IMG/VR virus record: IMGVR_UViG_3300032288_004617
Span: 1-64,000 of that record
Strand: one strand, 5' to 3'
From: a virus
DNA length: 64,000 bases
Part shown: in pieces, positions 53,256 to 60,618 of the stretch
How positions within the stretch are numbered: position 1 is the first letter of the stretch
How the letters are laid out: every line of letters begins with the position of its first letter
The notes under the pieces: model-generated
The model's database searches: none
What the model saw: the letters and a program-made list of their open reading frames with translations, nothing else
What the model was told of the DNA's origin: nothing
Position numbers and translations under genes: made by a program

Positions 53256-54821
53256 TTAAAAATTTGGTAATACTAATCCTGATACTTGTGTATAATCTTG
53301 GGGTGTGAACAATGTTGTTCCTAGTGCTCCACCAATCAATACGTTTCCTTTTACATTGTTACATCCAAAAGAACCAACACTTGTGTCGTTTAAAAATCTA
53401 TCTCCTGCTCCTGATGAGTAAGCCACACAGTTGTAAAAATATCCTTTTGTTGTAACAGCATCTAAAGCAATAACGTTTGAGTTAACTGTATTGTAGTTCT
53501 TAAACAATACGTTTTTAGCATACACTTCACAACTGTTTACAGCATAAACACAAGGTCCTGCAAGAGAATCGTTTAATACTTTTGTTACCTCTCCTTCAAG
53601 TTTTATTTTGTTACCATGTCCTAATAATAATACAGGTATATATTTTGAAAATATGTTTCCTTTTATATCGTAACTCATATAGTCATTACCTGAAGCACTA
53701 ACACCGTATACACCAAAACCTTCATTTGCATATAGATTACCATATACTCTTATAATACCACCTGGATTTTGCAATGTAGAAATGCATGCTGCTTGGTATA
53801 TAGTACCTGGACCATAAACAAATGTGTTTGAATTATTTATCAAATCACCGTAGATTTCAAGTGTCCCGGAACTTGCTTGTGATAATACACATACTTTTAA
53901 TCTGCTGTCATAAGTTGTTGTTCTATTATCTGAAATTATTTTTGGGCACTTGACAATAGCTGTACCTACAAAGGCACTCGATGGTGAGTTAGCCGAAAGA
54001 TTTATTAACTTACCTGGACCAGCCATGTGTTTAGAAACCTCTAATGTAACAAACGTACTTCCTCTAAATGTTACAAGATATCCATTCTTACAGTTTGATT
54101 CTAACTTGTTACATCTTATATGTAATTGAGCATTTGTATAACCAACTAAAATCTTTGACTCTATAACACCTAAAAAACTTGTTGCATCTTGTATAGATTC
54201 ATCAAATTCTAGATATATGTTAGTAGTATATTGTTGTATCAATGCTCTTGCATTGCTATAAAAACAAGCGTGTCCATATATTTTACATACTCCTGTATTC
54301 ACGTCATCAAAAAAACCACCGTTAGTGAATACAACACCTTCTTCACAATTTACATACACATAAGGTTTTAATAACATGTTGTCAACATAGACACCTTTTC
54401 TAAGGACAACTAACGCAGGTGCACTTATTGTAGGAGAAAGAGCAAGAGCTGCTGTTGATGCAGCATCATAAGTACGGTAAGGTTTATCAAATCTATTCAC
54501 TTCTCCTGTTGAATCATTTCCGTTTAATGGATCTGGATCAACAAAGAATACATTTGCATAGTTAACTGAAGCACTTAAAGTGATATCAATGTTTTGCAAC
54601 AAAGATACTCCATTAATTGAGGCTAGATTTAAATTACCTGTTTGTCCATTTATAGCTGTGACACCTGAAGGTGCTGGAGCAGGAACTTTAGCTAATATAT
54701 CATCTACTGTAGTAAATGCTGCAGGTCTTGATTTTGTTGTTGTATATAACGGTATACGCTCTTCGCCAGACAAATTTTTATCTTTTTTAAGAGTGTTTAC
54801 TGAAAGTCCGTTTATTGGCAT
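53256..54821 (-). CDS. Tail fibre/adhesin, 521 aa (paralogue 1)
   Basis: Beta-rich fibre with N-terminal segment LKKDKNLSGEERIPLYTTTK followed by a TVDDILAKV helix, then NADV-type coils and a beta-helix-like body (FFVDPDPLNGNDSTGEVNRF; ALVVLRKGVYVDNMLLKPYV). Residue for residue it parallels the next gene upstream (517 aa) over its full length, so the two arose by duplication and diverged, mostly in the middle (residues about 190-320). The C-terminus, SFGCNNVKGN to VSGLVLPNF, is conserved in both. Likely receptor-binding or decoration protein; the pair may give alternative specificities. Confidence 0.78.
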   Translation of the reverse strand: MPINGLSVNTLKKDKNLSGEERIPLYTTTKSRPAAFTTVDDILAKVPAPAPSGVTAINGQTGNLNLASINGVSLLQNIDITLSASVNYANVFFVDPDPLNGNDSTGEVNRFDKPYRTYDAASTAALALSPTISAPALVVLRKGVYVDNMLLKPYVYVNCEEGVVFTNGGFFDDVNTGVCKIYGHACFYSNARALIQQYTTNIYLEFDESIQDATSFLGVIESKILVGYTNAQLHIRCNKLESNCKNGYLVTFRGSTFVTLEVSKHMAGPGKLINLSANSPSSAFVGTAIVKCPKIISDNRTTTYDSRLKVCVLSQASSGTLEIYGDLINNSNTFVYGPGTIYQAACISTLQNPGGIIRVYGNLYANEGFGVYGVSASGNDYMSYDIKGNIFSKYIPVLLLGHGNKIKLEGEVTKVLNDSLAGPCVYAVNSCEVYAKNVLFKNYNTVNSNVIALDAVTTKGYFYNCVAYSSGAGDRFLNDTSVGSFGCNNVKGNVLIGGALGTTLFTPQDYTQVSGLVLPNF

Positions 54822-54839
54822 AATCTATATATTATATTG

Positions 54840-54870
54840 TAAAATTAATTAAGTTTAATCTCTCTTCAAA
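54840..54870 (-). promoter_or_regulatory. Promoter-like site (TTTG-N19-TAATTTTA)
   Basis: TTTG (54870-54867), 19 bases, TAATTTTA (54847-54840) on the minus strand, with GTTTTATAAATTACAATAT just upstream, resembling the extension of the stronger sites. It is 18 bases before the ATG of the 521-aa fibre and could drive this paralogue separately. Confidence 0.45.
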
Positions 54871-54900
54871 AAATATTGTAATTTATAAAACAAGTTAATT

Positions 54901-56454
54901 TTAGAAGTTTGGAACTGTAACACCTGTCACTTGAGTATAACCTTGCGGTGAAAATACCGGAGTTGCTACGGCAGCTCCTAAAGGAATGTTACCTTTTGTA
55001 TTTACACATCCAAAAGATCCTACACTTGTATCTCTCAAAAACTTATCACCAGATCCTGTGCTATAAGCTGTACAATTATAAAAGTACGCTTTTGCTGCAA
55101 CATTATCTAAGGCTACAATACCTGAATTTACAGTGTTATAATTTTTTAAGTGTGTGTTTTTAGCATATACTTCACAACTATTTACTGCATATATACAAGA
55201 GCCTGCAATAGAATCATTTAATACTTTTGTAACTTCTCCTTCTAGTTTAACTACATTTCCTGCACCTAACAAACAAATAGGAATAGACTTAGAACTTATA
55301 TTACCTTTTATATCATACTTTGTATAATCATTTCCTGAAGCATACACTGTATAAATACCGAAAGTATCACCTGCATATAAGTTACCATACACTCTTGTCA
55401 CAGCACCTAATGCTGATTGTATTGAGTGTAGACATGCTTGTTGTCCTGTAGATCCAGGTGCATATGAAAAGTTATCTGATAAATTATATAAATCTCCGTA
55501 TATCTCTAACACTGCTGTCGAAGTCGAAGCTTGTTGGGTTACGCAACTTTTATTTTGAATATTTCCTGCATTATAGGGTGTTCTATTTGTGGCAACTATC
55601 TTAGGGCAGTATATTTTTATAGTATTTGACATACCTATTGTACTGAATGTTTTCCTCGGACCTTGTATATAATTTCTAACATTTAGTGTAGCTTCAACAC
55701 CATATCTAAGAGTAACTATTGTGTTATTTGAACCATTAGTATCTATGCTATTACAAACCACATGTAATTTACAAGTCCCACTTACATAACTTGATAATAT
55801 AGCCCAACCTATCAATGTAGATTGCATATCTACTTTATCAAATTCAAAGTATATATCACTTCCATAATTTTGAGTCAATGGTCTAGAGTTTGTATAAAAA
55901 CAAGCATTTCCATATATCTTACAAACACCTGTACTTGCATCATCAAAAAAACCACCAAATGTAAATACAACACCTTCTTCGCATTTTATATATACATATG
56001 GTCTAAGAAGCATATAATCTATATATGTCCCTTTACGTAATACTATTAATGCCGGAGATGTTTGTGTAGGTGCTAATGCTATTGCAGCTAAACCTGCTGC
56101 ATAATACGAAAAGTAAGGTTTATCAAATCTATTCACTTCTCCTGTCGAGTCATTTCCGTTTACAGGATCTACAAAAAATGTATTTGCGTAGTTCAATGCT
56201 GAACTTACAGGAATATCAATATTTTGGAGTAAGGATGTGCCATTAACTGTTGCTAGTTGTAAACTGTTTGTTTGATTATCTAATGAGTCAACTATTGCTC
56301 CTGTTGTTGGAGAAGATACTTTAGCTAATATGTCATCAACCGTTGTAAACTTTGATGGTTTGGATTTTGTTGTTGTATAAACAGGTATACGTTCAGATCC
56401 ACTCAAGCTTTTAGCCTTCTTTAAAGTATTTACTAAAATTCCATTTATTGGCAT
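54901..56454 (-). CDS. Tail fibre/adhesin, 517 aa (paralogue 2)
   Basis: Paralogue of the 521-aa fibre. Conserved parts include LKKAKSLSGSERIPVYTTTK, TVDDILAKV, FFVDPVNGNDSTGEVNRFDK, LRKGTYIDYMLLRPYVYI, KVLNDSIAGSCIYAVNSCEV and the C-terminal VTGVTVPNF. The centre, residues about 190-320, is less similar and is the likely specificity region. It follows a terminator and a perfect promoter, so it starts its own transcription unit directly after the 748-aa structural gene. Confidence 0.78.
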   Translation of the reverse strand: MPINGILVNTLKKAKSLSGSERIPVYTTTKSKPSKFTTVDDILAKVSSPTTGAIVDSLDNQTNSLQLATVNGTSLLQNIDIPVSSALNYANTFFVDPVNGNDSTGEVNRFDKPYFSYYAAGLAAIALAPTQTSPALIVLRKGTYIDYMLLRPYVYIKCEEGVVFTFGGFFDDASTGVCKIYGNACFYTNSRPLTQNYGSDIYFEFDKVDMQSTLIGWAILSSYVSGTCKLHVVCNSIDTNGSNNTIVTLRYGVEATLNVRNYIQGPRKTFSTIGMSNTIKIYCPKIVATNRTPYNAGNIQNKSCVTQQASTSTAVLEIYGDLYNLSDNFSYAPGSTGQQACLHSIQSALGAVTRVYGNLYAGDTFGIYTVYASGNDYTKYDIKGNISSKSIPICLLGAGNVVKLEGEVTKVLNDSIAGSCIYAVNSCEVYAKNTHLKNYNTVNSGIVALDNVAAKAYFYNCTAYSTGSGDKFLRDTSVGSFGCVNTKGNIPLGAAVATPVFSPQGYTQVTGVTVPNF

Positions 56455-56492
56455 AATGTCTTTTTTATTATGATTTGAGGTTTTAGGAAAAA

Positions 56493-56524
56493 CAAATTTA
56501 ATGTAAAATTAAGTATAGCACAAA
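56493..56524 (-). promoter_or_regulatory. Promoter, TTTG-N20-TAAATTTG
   Basis: TTTG (56524-56521), 20 bases, TAAATTTG (56500-56493) on the minus strand, preceded by GTTTTAGGAAAGTTTATAAT and a terminator. About 38 bases lie between the box and the ATG of the 517-aa fibre; the leader carries CTAAAACCTCA, as in the copy at 52.8 kb. Confidence 0.8.
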
Positions 56525-56540
56525 ATTATAAACTTTCCTA

Positions 56541-56570
56541 AAACAAAAAAAGAGAGGCGGTTACCTCTCT
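56541..56570 (-). terminator. Intrinsic terminator (repeat copy B)
   Basis: Seven-base-pair stem AGAGAGG (56551-56557) / CCTCTCT (56564-56570) with loop CGGTTA, followed on the minus strand by seven T. It ends the transcript of the 748-aa structural gene. Confidence 0.88.
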
Positions 56571-56593
56571 TCCTTTTTTATTATGTTTACCTA

Positions 56594-58840
56594 TTAGATA
56601 GGGAAAGCTTGTACTGGAGAAACTCCTGCATTAGCTGCCAAGTTATTTAATAAGTCTTCAATTGCATTATGTCTACCAATCTCTACAAAGAAGTTGTAAT
56701 CGATATCATCATTAATTCTTCCTGCGAATCCTTGTGTATGATTAAAGTTACTAACTTTCAATGTATACTGAATATATTGAGCAGTACTGTTTGGTAAGTT
56801 TGTAGTCTCACCTCTCAATAATTTACCTAAGTAAGATCTTGGAGATTCTCCTCTGAAGTAAGCATTAGCTTCTTGCTCTTTCTTACGTAAGTTACCTGCT
56901 AAATGTGTTCTGTGTTGTTGACGAGATAAGTATTTACCTTGGTATCCACCTTCTGGAATACTTCCGATACCCTCACGAATTTCTTCAGGGAATCCTGCAG
57001 CAACTTGAATTTTTGTAGATGTTTCTAAGAAACCAACTTCTTCGTACAATGCCTCTTCAGCATCTAAAACGAAAACTCTTGATTTAAATCTAATACCACA
57101 TTTACAGTTTCCACTTGGAGAAACAGCTGCTTCACTTGCAGATACAGTCCAGTCGATATTTTCATAAGACTCAGGAGCTGAAGTGATATAAGCATCTTTG
57201 TAGATAACATCACACTCTTCACCAACTAAGTTAGAAATAACTGAAGTTGTATATTTAGTTTGACAACCTGCTGTGTAAGTAACTGCAGCAGCTAATGTAC
57301 CATCTAAATCACTTACATCATTTGCAATTGAGATAGTTGGCAAAGCAACACCAATGTTTTCAAAAGTTAAAACACCTAAAGCAGCTGTAACTTTAACACC
57401 TTCGTTAGCTAAAATAGTAGCTCCATGTGCAGTAACAAAGTTAGCAGCAGTTTGAGTTAAACTAGTAGCAAAAGTTGCTGTGTAATCAGTACCACCAATG
57501 TTAATGTCTGCTGTTCCAGAAGTACCAGTTAAAGTTAACAATCTGTATTGAGCTAAAGCAACAGTTAAGTTAGTGTAAGCACCTTGTAACTCTACTAATC
57601 TATCATTTCCACATTCTCCATCAGCTAACCATAAGTCATACGCTTCAGAAACTGCATTAACTGTGTCTCCTAAAGTCCAAGCTGTAGTTGTAGCAGCAGC
57701 ATTAGAATCACATAAGTCAGCAATTTTACCTACTAAATCTACTGTGAATGTATTGCTTGGAACTGCACCACCTAATAAAGTTGCAATTTGTGCATCAGTA
57801 ATTTTAGCTGTAAATACTGCTGTATAGAATCCTACACCTGCATCATTTCCAGATTTAATAACTGTACCTGCTGAGTAGTTTGCCATTGCTGTAATTAAAG
57901 CAGTTTTGTCAACACCATCATCTTCAATAGTGAATGCGTAAACATAACCACCTGTTACTGCAGTGTATCCAGCAGGACAAGTATCACATCCTTTAATGAA
58001 AGATGCTACTGTTGAACTGAAATCAGCAGGTGCACTTGCAGCTAATAATTGGTAAGTAGAAATAGATCCACTACGTAAAATTCTTTTTACAGGAACATTG
58101 TATTGTGCTGCAACGATAGCTTTAGCAACATCATCACCTGTATCACATAACTCTAATGTATAGAAGTTAAAAGGAATCAAGTTAGCTGCAATATCATTTG
58201 TACACTCAAAAACAGGTGTTACATCAATAAAGTCTGCAACAGTTTTTCCTCCTGTTAATTGTTTTCTACGTAATCTCTCAACTGCTTCTAATACGATTGC
58301 TTTACAATCAACTGCATCACAGTTATCACAAGTATCACAAGTGTTGAAAGGATCACATGAAGGAATCTCAATATTAATTCCGATGAACTCTTCAGCGTTT
58401 TTTCCACCTCTGTACTCAATTGCTCCACCTGTAAGTTTAAGAGCTAATCTGAAATAAGAATCTCCTGTTTTCCATTTGAACTCAGATCCTGGAGTACCAT
58501 CATATCCAATAACAACCTCATCAACGATGTGCTCAGTAATTTTTGGAGCAGATACTGCTAATCCACGAATTGAATCTAAAGAGAAAGGAACTGTAGATTT
58601 GTCTTTGTCAGAATAAGAACGACCTGGAGTTTTTCCATCGATACCTAATCTAATTGTAAAATCTTTTTTATCTTTTGCTTTTCCTGCGAAAGATGAAATA
58701 ACTTTCAATCCATCAGCTGTAGCTTTAGTTTGATCAACTGCTGCTAATTGTCCTTTTGCAAGGTGCAAAGATCCACCAGTTGTCTTAACTGCTCCATTGA
58801 TTAAGAAGAAGTCTCTGTTAAACGGTTTGTTTAATCCCAT
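56594..58840 (-). CDS. Large virion structural protein, 748 aa
   Basis: N-terminal region GLNKPFNRDFFLINGAVKTT and LAKGQLAAVDQTKATADGLK is typical of an abundant structural protein encoded near the capsid gene in Bacteroidota phages; in crAss-like virions this position fits a head-decorating or fibre-like component, but I cannot tell which. A dense Cys cluster (CDPFNTCDTCDNCDAVDC) lies near residues 160-178. Residues about 427-523 carry an adhesion-like domain (DYTATFATSLTQTAANFVTA) whose copy is also in the muzzle protein. The C-terminal 200 residues include conserved GEECDVIYKD and a RQQHRTHLAGNLRKKE segment. The codons look optimised and the gene has its own terminator, both fitting high expression. 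Confidence 0.78.
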   Translation of the reverse strand: MGLNKPFNRDFFLINGAVKTTGGSLHLAKGQLAAVDQTKATADGLKVISSFAGKAKDKKDFTIRLGIDGKTPGRSYSDKDKSTVPFSLDSIRGLAVSAPKITEHIVDEVVIGYDGTPGSEFKWKTGDSYFRLALKLTGGAIEYRGGKNAEEFIGINIEIPSCDPFNTCDTCDNCDAVDCKAIVLEAVERLRRKQLTGGKTVADFIDVTPVFECTNDIAANLIPFNFYTLELCDTGDDVAKAIVAAQYNVPVKRILRSGSISTYQLLAASAPADFSSTVASFIKGCDTCPAGYTAVTGGYVYAFTIEDDGVDKTALITAMANYSAGTVIKSGNDAGVGFYTAVFTAKITDAQIATLLGGAVPSNTFTVDLVGKIADLCDSNAAATTTAWTLGDTVNAVSEAYDLWLADGECGNDRLVELQGAYTNLTVALAQYRLLTLTGTSGTADINIGGTDYTATFATSLTQTAANFVTAHGATILANEGVKVTAALGVLTFENIGVALPTISIANDVSDLDGTLAAAVTYTAGCQTKYTTSVISNLVGEECDVIYKDAYITSAPESYENIDWTVSASEAAVSPSGNCKCGIRFKSRVFVLDAEEALYEEVGFLETSTKIQVAAGFPEEIREGIGSIPEGGYQGKYLSRQQHRTHLAGNLRKKEQEANAYFRGESPRSYLGKLLRGETTNLPNSTAQYIQYTLKVSNFNHTQGFAGRINDDIDYNFFVEIGRHNAIEDLLNNLAANAGVSPVQAFPI

Positions 58841-58868
58841 TGTTAAAAATTTATTAATTTATTTATGA

Positions 58869-59540
58869 TTATATTTCGGAGAAAAGTGCATTACTTTGTA
58901 TTTCATACCCTGCTACATCTCCATTTGTTGCTGAAAATTGTTTTGCCATTGCAATAATGACTTTGTTCATGACTTTATCATCGAATTCAGGATCTATGTC
59001 TACTGAAGCTGTATTGTCAAGTTTTATATACCCTTCTATATCTAATTTCTTTGGGTATCTGTAGTAGCTAATATTTACCTTATCAATTTCAAAATCTGTT
59101 TTATAAACGGCTACTTTATTTTCTGTTGTAAGATAAAAGGTCTCTCTGTACTCAAAAGATGGCGAATTGCTGGAATCTCCTAATAGCTCTTCTATATTCT
59201 CACTCTTTACTTCAAAAGGCTTCTTTAATTTTTGAGACTTACAATTTCCTTTTGTTGCGTAAATATGCAAGTTTGCTAAGTCAAAGTAATCTTTAGGTAA
59301 ATGAAAGGTAGTATAGTTTGTTTTCTGATCAGCTTTTGCTAAATCTTTTTCTAATATTAGAAGAGGAGAGATGTAACGAATTACATCTTCACTCCTTTTC
59401 TCTAATATCCAAGATACATATCTTGTTAATGTTGTATTAAGAAGCGTAATAAATCTAGGCAAGTCAACATTGACATTATTATTAGTCATGTTTCTATTCA
59501 CTGTATCTAGAAATGATACGTATACTTCTTTAATCTTCAT
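58869..59540 (-). CDS. Conserved connector/adaptor-type protein, 223 aa
   Basis: Soluble protein with an N-terminal helical domain (LPRFITLLNTTLTRYVSWIL) and a beta-rich middle: SPSFEYRETFYLTTENKVAV, then VNISYYRYPKKLDIEGYI, and a C-terminal helix. I recall this Y-R-x-P-x-x-L-D pattern from proteins between the capsid gene and fibre genes of Bacteroidota phages, where they are annotated as structural. A head-tail adaptor role is plausible. It overlaps the preceding gene by 11 bases. Confidence 0.68.
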   Translation of the reverse strand: MKIKEVYVSFLDTVNRNMTNNNVNVDLPRFITLLNTTLTRYVSWILEKRSEDVIRYISPLLILEKDLAKADQKTNYTTFHLPKDYFDLANLHIYATKGNCKSQKLKKPFEVKSENIEELLGDSSNSPSFEYRETFYLTTENKVAVYKTDFEIDKVNISYYRYPKKLDIEGYIKLDNTASVDIDPEFDDKVMNKVIIAMAKQFSATNGDVAGYEIQSNALFSEI

Positions 59541-60495
59541 CGTCTGCTAATAATATATCTCTTTTTACAGATGCTAATGAACTATTCTTAGCAATGTTTT
59601 CTGCTGAATTTTTTAAATCTGGTCCTATTTCTTTATCTTCATAAAAGTAAAGACCACTAATTTTTGTTACTTTACCACCTTTTTTGTAAGCATCTCTAAT
59701 AGCCTGATAAATTGTGATTTTTTCTAACCCAACTTTTGTCTCAGACTCTTCAACTAATTTATTAAAGGCAGTTGTTTTATCGTCATTCTCTCCAGTTAAA
59801 TAGTCGTTAAACATTCCTATTAAAACTGAATCCTCAATAGAGGATGAGAAATTCATTCCTGTGTAATGTAGAATTGCTACAAGTCTTGGTTTATCTGTTT
59901 TCAATAATGCTGTAAAAGCACCAATTGCAGCAAACTTAGCTAATGCTCTCTCATCTTTAATTTTGATATCTTTACTAATATCAATAACTACATAAGAAGA
60001 ATCATTGTATCTTGTATTTCCTTCTTGTCCTTTTGGTGTAACTTGTTTTGTTAATAATCCAAAATAAAGCTCCATTCTATCAATAGGATCAAGTGTATTG
60101 TATGTTTTCTTAGAATAAACTTTAAAATTAGTTTTATCAAAGAATGCATTATTATTTAACTCAAAAGCCAGATCATCGCCTATTGCATGTCTGTAAGGTA
60201 ATAATAGATTTTTCTTTAGACCTGTAACTAGAGTTTTAATCTCTGTTGCATCTGTGTCTCTATAGCATGGAGAGTATTCATAGAAACCTGTATCCCAAGT
60301 CCCTGTTCTTCCACCATCTCTACTTACAAAGCTTACTTGAAATGATTCAGATACTCCTCTTGAAGGAAGTTTTGTGACTCCTGCTTTGATGTACCCCGTT
60401 GGTGCATCCATATCCTTTTTGTCTTTGATGACGTAAGTTGAGTTTTCTTTAACTTCAAATCCGTCAATGACAAATAATGTTTTTCTTGTTGACAT
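59530..60495 (-). CDS. Conserved crAss-like head protein, 321 aa
   Basis: Gene immediately after the major capsid gene, in the place of the conserved crAss-like gp75-type protein. I start it at ATG 60495 (MSTRKTLFVIDGFEV) because the more upstream TTG coincides with the promoter box. Features: GGRTGTWDTGFYEYSPCYRD near residue 58, LYFGLLTKQVTPKG, YVVIDISKDIKIK, and an acidic C-terminus (ILLADDED). Mixed alpha/beta with no membrane segment. Probably a minor head or connector protein; the exact role is not known to me. Confidence 0.72.
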   Translation of the reverse strand: MSTRKTLFVIDGFEVKENSTYVIKDKKDMDAPTGYIKAGVTKLPSRGVSESFQVSFVSRDGGRTGTWDTGFYEYSPCYRDTDATEIKTLVTGLKKNLLLPYRHAIGDDLAFELNNNAFFDKTNFKVYSKKTYNTLDPIDRMELYFGLLTKQVTPKGQEGNTRYNDSSYVVIDISKDIKIKDERALAKFAAIGAFTALLKTDKPRLVAILHYTGMNFSSSIEDSVLIGMFNDYLTGENDDKTTAFNKLVEESETKVGLEKITIYQAIRDAYKKGGKVTKISGLYFYEDKEIGPDLKNSAENIAKNSSLASVKRDILLADDED

Positions 60496-60513
60496 TCTTG
60501 GTTTATTTTTGTT

Positions 60514-60545
60514 CAAATTTACTTACAAGAAGCATCCTTTACAAA
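60514..60545 (-). promoter_or_regulatory. Promoter, TTTG-N20-TAAATTTG
   Basis: TTTG (60545-60542), 20 bases, TAAATTTG (60521-60514) on the minus strand, with GTTTTAGAAAATCTTATAT upstream, as at 52.8 and 56.5 kb. Eighteen A-rich bases separate it from ATG 60495. Confidence 0.8.
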
Positions 60546-60560
60546 AATATAAGATTTTCT

Positions 60561-60600
60561 AAAACTATTTGGGGAGATATTTCACTCCCCTTTTAGTTTT
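60561..60600 (-). terminator. Hairpin terminator after capsid gene
   Basis: Inner stem GGGGAG (60571-60576) / CTCCCC (60585-60590), extended after a 3-base internal loop by AAAACTA / TAGTTTT. The T-rich tract on the minus side is part of the outer stem, so efficiency is uncertain, but the place between capsid gene and next promoter fits a terminator. Confidence 0.65.
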
Positions 60601-60618
60601 ATGGTTAGGTTTGATATC

